Source: a virus | Length of the DNA stretch: 31,733 bases | Strand: one strand, 5' to 3' | IMG/VR virus record: IMGVR_UViG_3300021371_000066 | Coordinates: 1 to 31,733 of that record | Part shown: positions 11,301 through 17,886 of the stretch, in pieces | Layout of the letters: each line of letters starts with the position of its first letter | How positions within the stretch are numbered: the stretch's first letter is position 1 | Position numbers and translations under genes: made by a program | Notes under the pieces: model-generated | Database searches by the model: none | Told to the model about the DNA's origin: nothing | What the model saw: the letters and a program-made list of their open reading frames with translations, nothing else

Positions 11301-12836
11301 CCTAGCATTTGCTTGTAATTCTCTAACAGCCGATTCGCTGCCTGCCATTGCTTTCACTCCATAATAAATGTTTTGATATGAGTGAACGACACTTTGCGCT
11401 AGTCCTCTGGTTTTAAAATTAAAGTCAGGGTTGTCTTTTACAAATTTTACAACAGATTCACCCCCGCTTAGACCTAGCCCCTTTGCCGCCTGTTTAGCCT
11501 CGGTCCATTCTTCAGAATATCTTTCAGACAAAACTTCATCTACTTCATCATAATTTAATTCATTATCAGCGATTCGTTTTGCATTAGCAAATTCTTGTAG
11601 CTCTTTAGGAACATCCGCTTGCTCCAACGCCTCCATGTATTGTTCAGGTTTGTAATTTAATTCACTTTTTACAATAGGTCCGAAAGAAGTAGTTTCAGTT
11701 ACGTTTTGTTTTAAATCATCTTCATCAAATAATAAAGTAGACTCAAAACCATAAGCTCCCCCCGCCCCATCATTAGTGATTTTATTTACGTAGTCCTCAA
11801 AAGCTATGTCAAAGTCTGGCCCGCTGCGACCAAGTCTGTAAGACAGACTATTTTTTACCGAGTTATAAAGCTCTTCTTGATTGAAATCTTCAGCATAATC
11901 TCTCTTATCTTTAAACTGACGCTGAAGAAGCATCTCAGTTGTGTTTACTTTAGCTTCATCCGAAAAAAGATTTTGAAGATCGCCTAATCCTTTACTAAAG
12001 TAGCCCAACGTTTCTGCACCAAATTCTAGAGTGCTATGTAAGGCGCGATCAGACCAACCCATTGATCTATCCTTACCCCTATTCATTGCAAGAGCTTGGA
12101 TCGAAGCTTTTGTTTTCCCAAATCGTTCCTCCTCAACAAGTGAATCAATGGCATGAACGTGGCTTTTTAGTCTGAAGCGGCTATAATTATTCTTATTGTT
12201 CGGTCCCCCTTCATTGGGCACCATGTTTGGTCTCAGGGAAAGAATATCTCTCGCGGCGGCCCCGAATGTTTCCCCACTTCTTAAAACATCTACTTCATTT
12301 GTGCCTTCAACAAAACCGCCTCCTAGCACCGTCCGCACACCTTTTTTGTCGTAGTATACGCCTATGGGTAACTCTTCGTTATTGAATTTGTATTTGACGA
12401 GATCTTCTCGCTTCGCCCGCATCCTTTCGCCAAAACTTTCTAAGAACCCTTCGGCATACTCCTCACTATCAGTTTGTTTTTTAAACTCCTCAATAAGCTC
12501 TTGGTCTTCTATGTTGAGAACATCTGCCTTGACGGAAAAATCTGTCCCTTTTATAGCATTTCTTTCTAAGAAATTTACATTTTCAGCCACAGTGGGAGTC
12601 CTTAATTCTTTTATTCTTTGTGTGATTTCTTGGGGTTCACCATAGCCGCTCCGCAAAAGCAAAAGATTTTGCTGCTCCTGCATCGCTGAATAAAGAAACG
12701 GGGTTAGTTTCCCCGCATTTAACAATTCATTAGTTGTGTAGTCATTATACTTGAGGCGGGCCTCAACCGCATCAGATGTTGGGTTCTGTGCGGACCATTC
12801 AGAAAATTTCTGAAGTTGTAGTTTGGGAGTTTCCAT
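2304..12836 (-). CDS. Giant 3510-aa polyvalent virion protein with peptidase-like and methyltransferase-like domains
   Basis: This single uninterrupted frame takes a third of the window. Roughly in order: a charged N-terminus; Ala/Gly-rich hydrophobic stretches near 540-560, 690-720 and 815-840; a low-complexity Gln/Asp/Glu region near 890-1130; a zincin-like domain with HEYIH at 1763-1767 and a likely third ligand in MEEFVAY near 1818; a second similar segment with EEIGH at 1993-1997; a class I methyltransferase-like fold from about 2210 to 2365 with ADIGGG (D2226), DPFNRS and a VTVNSVLNVI strand; long helical regions; and a C-terminus with IRNLLGN near 2900 and a hydrophobic stretch near 3190, resembling regions common in phage polyvalent proteins. 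Such giants are known or proposed to be packaged and ejected with DNA. It follows terL and two smaller genes on the same strand, which fits an internal virion protein. No RNA polymerase motifs of the N4 type were found. Confidence 0.85.
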   Translation of the reverse strand: METPKLQLQKFSEWSAQNPTSDAVEARLKYNDYTTNELLNAGKLTPFLYSAMQEQQNLLLLRSGYGEPQEITQRIKELRTPTVAENVNFLERNAIKGTDFSVKADVLNIEDQELIEEFKKQTDSEEYAEGFLESFGERMRAKREDLVKYKFNNEELPIGVYYDKKGVRTVLGGGFVEGTNEVDVLRSGETFGAAARDILSLRPNMVPNEGGPNNKNNYSRFRLKSHVHAIDSLVEEERFGKTKASIQALAMNRGKDRSMGWSDRALHSTLEFGAETLGYFSKGLGDLQNLFSDEAKVNTTEMLLQRQFKDKRDYAEDFNQEELYNSVKNSLSYRLGRSGPDFDIAFEDYVNKITNDGAGGAYGFESTLLFDEDDLKQNVTETTSFGPIVKSELNYKPEQYMEALEQADVPKELQEFANAKRIADNELNYDEVDEVLSERYSEEWTEAKQAAKGLGLSGGESVVKFVKDNPDFNFKTRGLAQSVVHSYQNIYYGVKAMAGSESAVRELQANAREVYNNRKAAEVFGVEMGLGYDLSEQAAPMVADMIVSATAAVAAKPTAGVSLAGLTTYFTTKASAKAVVKTMYKSVTSRAFYKSAAESGIDASSIAALSSLSPKEATVFLKAYSSNLAKDLAIDTATFVPAALRSGSSTYEAVYTSLEKSLTKKHFKNGQWDEGWSKERVHEEAHEGGQSGFLVGGAFTGFLTAGMGRIAGGGTFGGKTFKGLKGSGGLETAFLKGVTYKQFKTAASRVAGYAVTDKGLTGLLKTAMRQTFTKRMGGRATTLVGSVLGEGFEEGLDEVVNSMIQDVYTNETTPMHVIMQRGLMGFKIGMAMGAAGPVLKYGASKTPFLGNKLLDKEALNQMEKDLIVQFDKNVQKKAAQDTELAKKYDELKKNAPQVFAVLQERGIPTAETQNQTDESSTNETKLPQQPTDKAQKDKIILDDAERILNEDIQEEIDAGRWEAMSYEQQQKFISVRGTLATHKAQDLADAEAKQLKADLESAQAASDKDELGGALERVMDEDESADTAEVSGNQALSDILELLGKESLTKELGGGPVGVTSYRTPEQKKADAYDRIQRSNDLYVQAKSLLDSLPDDQKQDVENKINELRSRGILLTDTDADKARSFIDKQFDRETTEEQEQGPITEGDTQQVSELIEAGYPVSLIMEHLAAFNLNLDKAEPKDLKQLSKYISDKIEEKYPAIKIKSTKKNPLIKLPDLFSSDRSQRFVYLDENGAGIFNNDPQSMLTFFSGGFTIPVSEEIVNLSKQENSQVNPAFEFNQVDGQWQVTDIHISTRGGLVSAVSYLKPDQVVDHISDYRPVRKLVNEVKGLQDTVIPDVKVKNPFAGMKRLGVPQDGEISLSDLLALIKDPESTMPKRLVERNAAIRNTKESGTTKKVRDRYYKTAAITFRLQLEKRIYQTAVAIEQGKNGPRFNIKELADAEVEANAKIAAARAEQAGKTIAQLIDKGSKITRRGDQIGPEVAEDTDSPVDLDPLPTLHETGTDDFLHGEHDEIVDVLETDAELRGLVDELLDSEMYDEPLTFVSAGLTPRRVADNVVYLFSQGNNISNSKVVDFLQKLKELSDKGNQSATQLDFSIRALGIGNPMIGKDPDADPEFSAYLGKKFEEVFGFSLNEKHIDDFHTRIKKGSRQFFRIGSGKNNPKTISENIKDNREAIEELGLASGDPESVIAALEKIEKSGPKILRVVAKMLLKNKAYIRSVKFKIESSLETYAGMYNAETKTVTINPVRKASGEYGLQGTLLHEYIHAFTVDMMFYGADLRTKTQDAAFAELNRLRKYVRRRATMGFNRNARTATANMEEFVAYILTDKDFQTYVQNVTAEPNKKHGVFESIVRAIAKFLDKKIVTLNEGLEAAFAYTSDSVFTIDTFTKAVSKQVFYSTGRASRIAKDLDISGDAEAQLKLLEDSQNLLSFARDYVPDEIVMQVDETSRVIAKIDDETGQLIFNPIRAAVKLNSMELSNSRKEAVLAALMNEEIGHAAANQMLTDQQILGVANSMVEDDFVRALEAYYPQDQQAEALERLRSEDPETSSVEKYKLANEFIVEHASRAIRGTTTNQQIAFLSTNPSLIPTFVQYLKALLSKLVYHRSSQQLSDETRLAVNNVVREIRAMELGYRPSSGQMEYNMRNSEQIIETMISQFAETRQLAPVKNAEPATPPTETDEDLWSTPDQEFSSGDTSINSGKLPATFGSLAKKGVVKFEEGGVNADIGGGRFDNGTEELDDTYGVENLIFDPFNRSKEHNEEVASRIENGGADTVTVNSVLNVIQESGNRDKVVRQAANAVKENGSAYFLIYQGSKEDQAKGARETKKGFQNFKKTSEYISEIERHFDSVEKVGANLIVAKGPKKEAPRQTLSQANLDLESQFGSDSKIPQFLTPVELQEKEIGSWFSHLDVNIMDFSKYDIDAPEKNNWSRKIKRTAIKTFSRRGDRRLVSFYMKSVAFAREIANTVSSFQAEHDTILAEENKRLGVDIPAELIAIASGASKGTELAQSQIDQIQNDYLSDIEAAKRLVGGARTAAENAAKTKKENATKAARVGKRDSLLQRRDAALSELFRLSPKMYSLVVRMRDLQDKLSLKAMEVFGPSMNPHDLEMAFDFNRGIYYTRRYRMFEDNDFAEQVLDMSDDTYSKEREAAAMFFSRKKAMLEVPVMVKKMGISPQEAARRIDQDISMNSSKHMSEGMEMVRNFIKGYEKNKNSKKLKLTNITGQQQVVIPEQFKDPTMRALAEKINEKKDIPDEIRAVLGEYGDSEGIENLSATLLHTSSLVANQSFFNKIKELGTKSQEPWLITQEEYENPPADDPDKYANWDKVADDQGDSDLMPLRDMYAPDHIIRDFADVFKQGRKEYTDLKNEREGFFRKIGSYIKQATGLSLAVNTLGGFGFYIRNLLGNGSVLGPLQGYYGSVLDAIVEPAKLIKEVVFTPEQEQSSLFLRAFRGDAADMDFYLSKLRTMDVYGDEVEANVIKNLLTGRVSRKQLIKDIKTIGRLEKKASEIINKSSGKKIPTEVSDIMAKYGIVPAAVSYSTVKEASKALIDLGGRLAQASDGVFKIGLYDFELQTLIEAAKIAPDNDPLSKMIFEEDGKIVPTAALEEQAAEIVKNTAQAYSKAMPWVKSFTNNALSTVIGTFIRFAAEPPRIFFSGLAQAQRELESSNPVIKARGRRRVFGYVTTVGATLAVTKGSELLLGGDDPDDQAWTTRMGLPTWMRDAGLTFFESGGSRYVVDHTFVNPLSSYIEPFMRGIESFAKGDDLLTTSNEIFGMTGLAKPFIQEQIFAKSFIDVVALNEDTYGRRIIDEADENKLTAQANYMLQNAYMPRSGKAIYDAGKALYSDKSERMFSSPLGIIMKEFMPFRPFLIEPDRIAQKAFSDNAKDTRENKGLLDLGKSDGMLDGEIYANYDKAFLRQRRYNRELHRLINGLQGMGYNYGLQLRDANSAGISKQRYELALIGLGLKPQATKPQLERHFSNSRDRLRQIKQMNYSNSKYPSLTVPLKD

Positions 12837-12890
12837 AAAGCTTTAGTCTGACTTCGCAGAAGCGATAATTTTAGATCTGTGTGGTTGTAA

Positions 12891-14120
12891 CTAGTTGTTG
12901 GCCGCCTCTTGCATTTCTCTCAAAGCATCTAACTCGGCCTGAGTCACCCCTTGTTGTGGGGGTGTGCGGGCCTCTTGACTTTCAGCGGCTTGGTTCGCAG
13001 CTTCAACAAGCTCGCTCGTTGGTAGAGGAGTTACTGATGGAGTTACTGGTAAATCTTCTTGTCTAACTTGTTGCATAACTTTTTGTTGTGGGAGTTCAAA
13101 ATTACCAGAAGCGGCGGCGCTTTCCATAGCTTGGAGAGCGGTATTCAACTTCTCTATTCTCGTTTGGACAGTGTCGCCTTTTTGTATGCCTGTTGAGAAA
13201 GTGCCGTATGGGGTTTCGTAAGCTCCAATATTAAAGAGTTCAGCCACCATTTGCGTGTATTGTTCTTTGGCAGCAGCGGCATCAGCCGTGTTTGCTGTGT
13301 CTCTACCTGCCTCTTGCGCTATTTTTAGAGCCATTTCGCCCTCGGCTTTCGCTTGATTAACTATCTCCATCATGTCCTTTTGCCTGTCTTGCAAATTGCT
13401 TAAATCTTTTCTCCTAGAAGCAATTATATCGCTAAAGAAACCGCGCTGCTCATTGATTGTTTTTAGTTTAGCTGCCCGCCTTTTCTCATCTTGTTCAAAG
13501 TTATAGCGCCTAATGTTTGAATTAGTAATCCCCATAAGCAGATCTTTGGTTTCTCCGTCGGCCATATTCACCAACCAAGGAGCATCGGGGAAAAGATTGT
13601 AGGCAGCGGCTTTAAACCGCATATCCTGTTCTCGTCTTTGTGTAGCGGTTATTGCATCTTGTTCCCGTTCCTTGGTCCGGAAATCAGGAGCCAAACTAAA
13701 CGTGGAAGCCTCCATCAAAGTTTTACCCCAGCTTCCTTTTGCTAAAGTTTCGGCATTCTGAATCTTAATGTCTGCAATCCTTTTAGTCCGTTCATTAGGA
13801 TCCTCTATTTGTTGCGCTGTGTATAGTGCATCCGCTATGCCTCCGAGTTTACCATCCGCTTCTTGTTGCTCCTCATAAGCCCTTCTCTTTTGATCAATAG
13901 TAAGAAGAGCATCCTGATATGCTAAGTCTTGGGCTTGTCTTTTACGCTGGGCGTCTTGCAACTTCAACGTCCGTTCCATCTCTGGATACAGCGTCTTTTC
14001 ACGCGCACTTTGAACGACTTCAAACTCTTGAGGATTAAGATACTCTCTCTGAGGAAGGAAGTTGTTTTTGTTACGCAAAGGTGCAATATCTCTAGGGGGG
14101 TCAAAGTCTAATTCACTCAT
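12891..14120 (-). CDS. Coiled-coil probable internal virion protein, 409 aa
   Basis: This protein is rich in Gln, Glu, Ala and Arg and is mostly helical by eye. Extended coiled-coil stretches run about residues 35-90 (AREKTLYPEMERTLKLQDAQ) and 210-290. A less charged patch near 120-200 contains DAPWLVNMADGE, and a Pro/Thr-rich linker precedes the C-terminal helix (ELDALREMQEAANN). No enzyme motif is visible. It lies between the 336-aa protein (6 bp gap) and the giant protein (54 bp gap), all on the minus strand behind terL. This setting and composition fit an internal or ejected virion protein, or a scaffold-like partner of the giant. Family not recognised. Confidence 0.6.
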   Translation of the reverse strand: MSELDFDPPRDIAPLRNKNNFLPQREYLNPQEFEVVQSAREKTLYPEMERTLKLQDAQRKRQAQDLAYQDALLTIDQKRRAYEEQQEADGKLGGIADALYTAQQIEDPNERTKRIADIKIQNAETLAKGSWGKTLMEASTFSLAPDFRTKEREQDAITATQRREQDMRFKAAAYNLFPDAPWLVNMADGETKDLLMGITNSNIRRYNFEQDEKRRAAKLKTINEQRGFFSDIIASRRKDLSNLQDRQKDMMEIVNQAKAEGEMALKIAQEAGRDTANTADAAAAKEQYTQMVAELFNIGAYETPYGTFSTGIQKGDTVQTRIEKLNTALQAMESAAASGNFELPQQKVMQQVRQEDLPVTPSVTPLPTSELVEAANQAAESQEARTPPQQGVTQAELDALREMQEAANN

Positions 14121-14126
14121 AATACT

Positions 14127-15137
14127 TTAAGCAAGGGATGGGATGTTCACTCGATCAAAGCGGTTCTGATTCAAGTTGGTGGCCATAGCCGCCTTCATTA
14201 TTTCCATATTCAGTTGCTGTTGTTTCTGCGTATCCTTATTAATTTGTTCTAAAGATCTCCTTTGATTTACACTTTGAACTGCGGGGAAATCCGGACCCAA
14301 GGCATATCTCATCTCTAAAGCTCTTGCGGCCTCTGGCGCGCCTAGTCTTTTAAGCTTACGCGCGCGTATCAAATCTCTGTTTGGGGAATATGTTCTCCCT
14401 CGGGATCCATATCCGAGGCTGCGGTCGCTATCCAAAGGCCCCCTACTTGACCCTCCTCCAGAGCCTTGCGAACCATATCCGACTCTACGGTCACTATCTA
14501 AAGGCTTGCCGGAGGCACCCCCAGAGCCTTTAGAACCATATCCGACTCTACGGTCACTAGCCAACGCACCAGTGCCCCCGCCCACATCGGGTAGCTTTAT
14601 CTTCCTGTCTCTTTTATTTTTCGCTGTGATATCTATGATCCCCTTGTCATAAGTGAGCTGGGGGTTCTCAACTATAGGACCTCCTTTAAAGCCCTCAGTA
14701 ACAAAATTTGTAACTGGGTCTTTTTTGTTCAGGGCTTCCTCCCCTTGGCGAGTTGCTTCAAGCAACAGGTCTCGGGCTAAATCTCGATTAAATGTGCTTT
14801 TCTTTGGTTTCTCTTTGCCCCCCACCAAACTTAAAAAATTTTTATATTTTTCATCTCGGCTTTGCGGCGCCTGATTTGAATAACCTTGGAACCGTTTCGC
14901 TAGTTGCGCGGGGCTATCCGTAAGCTTATTAATCAAACCTGTCATTTTATCGACCGAACCTCTATAGTCTTGAAGTGAAACATATTGTCCGGCATCCTTA
15001 TCATTAGACCCTTTTTTTGGCTTCCTCCGAACAGTGGGGGGAATCGGAACCTCTTCATAAGGAAACATAGATTCCGCTGGGCGCATCGGTGGCGCGTTGA
15101 AAAAATTTTTAGTAAGATCTCCTTCCGTAAGTGCCAT
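14127..15137 (-). CDS. Glycine-rich repeat protein, probable virion protein, 336 aa
   Basis: The N-terminal third is polar and Pro/Lys-rich. The middle (about residues 190-255) contains three copies of a 21-22 residue Gly/Ser/Arg repeat with the core SDRRVGYGS. The C-terminus is helical and Gln/Asn-rich (INKDTQKQQQLNMEIMKAAM). There is no catalytic motif, signal peptide or membrane span. The ATG at 15137 is preceded by a sigma70-like promoter whose -10 box ends six bases before the start codon, with no Shine-Dalgarno site, which supports this start. It begins the apparent 336 aa, 409 aa, giant protein series. A role in the virion core or DNA ejection is inferred from position only. Confidence 0.6.
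   Translation of the reverse strand: MALTEGDLTKNFFNAPPMRPAESMFPYEEVPIPPTVRRKPKKGSNDKDAGQYVSLQDYRGSVDKMTGLINKLTDSPAQLAKRFQGYSNQAPQSRDEKYKNFLSLVGGKEKPKKSTFNRDLARDLLLEATRQGEEALNKKDPVTNFVTEGFKGGPIVENPQLTYDKGIIDITAKNKRDRKIKLPDVGGGTGALASDRRVGYGSKGSGGASGKPLDSDRRVGYGSQGSGGGSSRGPLDSDRSLGYGSRGRTYSPNRDLIRARKLKRLGAPEAARALEMRYALGPDFPAVQSVNQRRSLEQINKDTQKQQQLNMEIMKAAMATNLNQNRFDRVNIPSLA
14407..14559 (-). repeat. Three tandem coding repeats, 63-66 bp period
   Basis: Three copies of a related segment start at plus-strand positions 14407, 14473 and 14536. The right two share the block CCATATCCGACTCTACGGTC; the left copy differs at a few bases. Spacings are 66 and 63 bp, whole numbers of codons, so they encode 22- and 21-residue units (SDRRVGYGS-type) within the 336-aa protein. 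Confidence 0.85.
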
Positions 15138-15143
15138 GAGTTA

Positions 15144-15172
15144 AGTTTATCTTTTTAAGTTGACTATGTCAA
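15144..15172 (-). promoter_or_regulatory. Sigma70-like promoter for the 336-aa gene, leaderless geometry
   Basis: On the minus strand a perfect -35 TTGACA (15172-15167) is followed by a 17-bp spacer and a -10 TAAACT (15149-15144). The -10 ends six bases before ATG 15137, so transcription should start at or next to the A of the start codon. The -35 overlaps the terL stop codon and lies inside a short inverted repeat, TTGACATAGTCAA (15160-15172). Confidence 0.6.
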
Positions 15173-16956
15173 TCGAGTAGCATTGTCTCCGAATTAGACA
15201 GGGCGTTAGATAAATGTTTAATCGTGGTCCGGCGTAAGGGCTGCCCTAGGCTTTCCTTATCTGGGGGGTCCACTGCTACTAGACCCAACCGCTGACGGGC
15301 ACAGTCCAAGGCCAGAAACGCTGCATCTGCAAGGTCTGGGCTCCTTCCGAACCTAGCTTTAAACTCTGGTTTCGATTCGATCTTCATACGGAGAGTCCCG
15401 CTTTTGACCATATCATAATTCCTAGCAGTCATTTCTTGAGCTAGCTCAGAATTAATACCGAATATTTGTTTCGTCCGCATCAATTCCTTCCCTACAAACC
15501 ATAGCTCGGACACACGGTTAACATACAATTCCGCCCCTATTTTAGAACTGTTCGCGCTAACACGCTTGTCGCTGGCTTTCCCACCAAAGGAAATACGCAT
15601 AAACTTGTTTGACCATTCTCCAGCTAACACGTCACAGAATGGAGCCCCCGCACCCGTGGCATCAACACTTAGGTTCTCTGGCAACACACCATGCTTTTTA
15701 CATTCTTTCTTTACCTGCTCAACTATTTGGTAAGTTCTTGGGACAGCTTTATTTGTGGCATCGTCATTGAGATGAATAATTTTTCCAAATTCGATAACAT
15801 ACTGACCAGTAGTGTCATACCCACATTTGGCTAAAGCTAGGCACGTACGATCACCCCCATTCGTAAAACTGGGATCGAGGCCCGCTAACATAACCGAATT
15901 TCCTTGCCAGTTTACTTTCCCCAAAGAACCAGAAGACGTGAGTTCGTTCTCCGAATAAATTCCCGTGGTCTCATCACTGTCAAAAAACACAGCTCGGACC
16001 ATTCGCATATACCCCCGACTCTCAACCCCCAATAGGGCCTTATCTTCTTCAAGTTTTTCTTGGGTTGGGAGCCATGGATATATTGTTTCTCCAGCTAATA
16101 TGTTAGGAGATCTTTCCCCATCTAAGCGAATATACTTTCCATTCCACTTAGTATCCCACTCATCTTCAGTATTTGCGTCAATAGAATCCCAGCCATTCTT
16201 GGGCGTAGACCATTCACCGAAAGCATCAAATCGGCTGTTTGGGTTACTCATCCCAACCATCTGAAAATACGGGTTTTTTGATAAGTTACTGAGACCCGCG
16301 TTTAAGATGGCTGACGAGAGCTCACTGAGCTCGTCCGCTAAAAGTAGCACCCTGCGTTGTTTTAAACCGATAAATTTGCCGATTGCTTCCTTTGTTTTAG
16401 ACTTCTCAGCCGCGATCAAAGACAACCCTGCTCGTTCGATCAGGGTTCCCTTCTCATTGATGTAGGAGGCATTGCCTATTGAATCGCGTATCTTGATTGG
16501 TGCTCCGTCAATCACGGATAGCAAGGACATGACTGAACCCCAAATCCTTTTTCGTGCCTCCCGTAAGGTGGTTGATGTCATGAGAACCAGTGTGTCAGCA
16601 GGCTGACTCAACCAATTAATAATTCCCCATGCCGCCATGGTGTGAGATTTACCAGAGGACGCAGAACCACCAACGGCTAGATATTTATTTTCTATGGCTG
16701 CACGAATCATATACGTGGCCCATGGATGGCGAACCATTAAAGGCTCAGGTAAATCTTCGTGGTTCCATAGTTCATCGCAGCATCTCCAGAAGTAGTATTC
16801 CTTTGCAGAAGGAGACTCATGATGCGCGAAGCCGTAAAGCAACGCGGTCAATAAACTAGTAGGCGGAATTGTGAAGCCACCCACATCCATCTTTTTTGTG
16901 GTTGGATCTATTTTGGGTTCCAGTAACTGCTTGCCCCTAGTCTCATTTAAAGCCAT
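15169..16956 (-). CDS. terL: Terminase large subunit (ATPase and nuclease), 595 aa
   Basis: This is the DNA packaging motor, which cuts concatemers and pumps DNA into the prohead. The ATPase half has a Walker A motif GSASSGKS at residues 97-104 (K103), a Walker B LLLADE ending at D208-E209, and a MVGMSNP segment that fits the coupling motif. The nuclease half has the RNase H-like acidic residues: D361 in AGLDPSF, D432 in SVDATGAG, and D541/D544 in SPDLADAAF. Its length is normal for the family. The start codon is 17 bp from the oppositely directed small-terminase-like gene. A sigma70-like promoter lies upstream, partly inside that neighbour, and no Shine-Dalgarno site is present. Downstream are the 336-aa, 409-aa and giant genes. 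Confidence 0.95.
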   Translation of the reverse strand: MALNETRGKQLLEPKIDPTTKKMDVGGFTIPPTSLLTALLYGFAHHESPSAKEYYFWRCCDELWNHEDLPEPLMVRHPWATYMIRAAIENKYLAVGGSASSGKSHTMAAWGIINWLSQPADTLVLMTSTTLREARKRIWGSVMSLLSVIDGAPIKIRDSIGNASYINEKGTLIERAGLSLIAAEKSKTKEAIGKFIGLKQRRVLLLADELSELSSAILNAGLSNLSKNPYFQMVGMSNPNSRFDAFGEWSTPKNGWDSIDANTEDEWDTKWNGKYIRLDGERSPNILAGETIYPWLPTQEKLEEDKALLGVESRGYMRMVRAVFFDSDETTGIYSENELTSSGSLGKVNWQGNSVMLAGLDPSFTNGGDRTCLALAKCGYDTTGQYVIEFGKIIHLNDDATNKAVPRTYQIVEQVKKECKKHGVLPENLSVDATGAGAPFCDVLAGEWSNKFMRISFGGKASDKRVSANSSKIGAELYVNRVSELWFVGKELMRTKQIFGINSELAQEMTARNYDMVKSGTLRMKIESKPEFKARFGRSPDLADAAFLALDCARQRLGLVAVDPPDKESLGQPLRRTTIKHLSNALSNSETMLLD

Positions 16957-16959
16957 AAT
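16931..16959 (+). promoter_or_regulatory. Sigma70-like promoter for the terS-led plus-strand block
   Basis: TTGCCC (16931-16936), a 17-bp spacer and CATAAT (16954-16959) form a candidate promoter reading right. Its -10 box overlaps the terL start codon on the other strand, and ATG 16974 lies 14 bp past the -10. The -10 matches consensus at five of six positions; the -35 is weaker. Confidence 0.45.
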
Positions 16960-16965
16960 TTATTA

Positions 16966-16994
16966 ATAATACGATGAGTTTCAAATCAAATCAA
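16966..16994 (-). promoter_or_regulatory. Sigma70-like promoter for terL, overlapping the opposite promoter
   Basis: On the minus strand TTGATT (16994-16989), a 17-bp spacer and TATTAT (16971-16966) lie 9 bp ahead of the terL ATG. The -35 lies within the first codons of the divergent terS-like gene. The two -10 boxes are only 6 bp apart, so polymerases on the two promoters would compete. Confidence 0.45.
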
Positions 16995-17549
16995 GACATT
17001 CAGGAGAGGGCTGTCGAGCTATATAATCTTGATTGGAAGACGACGTCTATTGCTAAAGAGCTTGATGTTCATCCCGCGACTGTTCGTAGGTGGTTTAAGA
17101 AACGAGGCATCCCTCCTAGGCAACAAGGACTAACCTCCGCAGAAAAAACTGAGAATGCTCCTGTCGATAAATTGGGTGAAGATATTGAAAACAATTTAGA
17201 AAACATGACCGATGAGGCTATTCTAAGAGCAAAGCATGATGCTAGAATTGAGGAGGATGAGTCCATGTTGGAAATCGCTGAATCTCAAAGTAGCCCAGCA
17301 GAAAAGTATCAGCACTACATTGCAGCGGCAGGAATAAAACTACTTAGAGATAGTATGAAAAATTTAAAGGGGCCTAAATCTGTGCGAGAGTTATCTGAAT
17401 TAGACCAGTTAATCCGAAGAAATTTAGGACTGAATTCAAAAACAGGTGGTGGTGCCAGTAAAATGCAAATAGACATTTCTATTTTAAATAACAAAAAAGC
17501 CGATAGAGGAAAAGGAACTATTATAGACGTTGAATCAAATGATAAATGA
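16974..17549 (+). CDS. terS: Probable terminase small subunit, helix-turn-helix DNA-binding, 191 aa
   Basis: Residues about 5-48 form a clear helix-turn-helix of the Hin/transposase type (IAKELDVHPATVRRWFKKRG). A very acidic linker follows, then a helical segment (AEKYQHYIAAAGIKLLRDS) and a C-terminal block VRELSELDQLIRRNLGL followed by GGGASKMQIDISILN. This order, an N-terminal HTH plus a helical oligomerisation core, matches phage small terminases, which recognise the pac or cos site and load DNA onto TerL. It is head to head with terL, which supports the call, but it is transcribed with the replication genes. The alternative is a transcriptional regulator of the divergent promoters, and it could do both. 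No Shine-Dalgarno site precedes the start. Confidence 0.6.
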   Translation: MSFKSNQDIQERAVELYNLDWKTTSIAKELDVHPATVRRWFKKRGIPPRQQGLTSAEKTENAPVDKLGEDIENNLENMTDEAILRAKHDARIEEDESMLEIAESQSSPAEKYQHYIAAAGIKLLRDSMKNLKGPKSVRELSELDQLIRRNLGLNSKTGGGASKMQIDISILNNKKADRGKGTIIDVESNDK

Positions 17550-17886
17550 TTTTCATGGTTTTACAGGTGGGTATGATGAAGATAAAGATCCCTATGTTGG
17601 TAGAATAAATGGGCTATCAGATTATGAGTATACAAGTGAGCCAATCACAAATGATTCTTTTTCAGAGGTAATTTTCTTTAGTTTATTTGAAAACGCATTG
17701 TTAGGAGTTGTTGAACATTTTAATGGTGCTCCCTCTGCATGTTATTCACAATCGGCCACCATTGAAATCCTCAAGGAAGAGCAAGGTCTATCCGATGAGG
17801 ATGCCAAACTAGCTATCAATCAAATAATCAAAACAGATCTGGGGCCTTCTTCCCCGTGCTTCTTAGACACGTCCATTGTAACCTAA
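17539..17886 (+). CDS. Hypothetical protein, 115 aa
   Basis: Start chosen at ATG 17539, which overlaps the terS stop by 11 nt; an upstream TTG at 17530 is possible. The protein begins MINDFHGFTGGYDEDKD, is acidic, and has a helical middle (SEVIFFSLFENALLGVVEHF) and a segment EDAKLAINQIIKTDL near the C-terminus. No known domain or catalytic motif is recognised. The gene ends by sharing one base with the next start (TAATG), as expected in this coupled operon. Function unknown. Confidence 0.6.
   Translation: MINDFHGFTGGYDEDKDPYVGRINGLSDYEYTSEPITNDSFSEVIFFSLFENALLGVVEHFNGAPSACYSQSATIEILKEEQGLSDEDAKLAINQIIKTDLGPSSPCFLDTSIVT

Noticed and set aside
2304-12836. Giant protein as an N4-like virion RNA polymerase, because its length (3510 aa) nearly equals that enzyme
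   Set aside because: I found no single-subunit RNA polymerase motifs (TxxGR, the Lys/Tyr-Gly motif B pattern, or a polymerase-type HDS motif C). The visible motifs are peptidase-like and methyltransferase-like.
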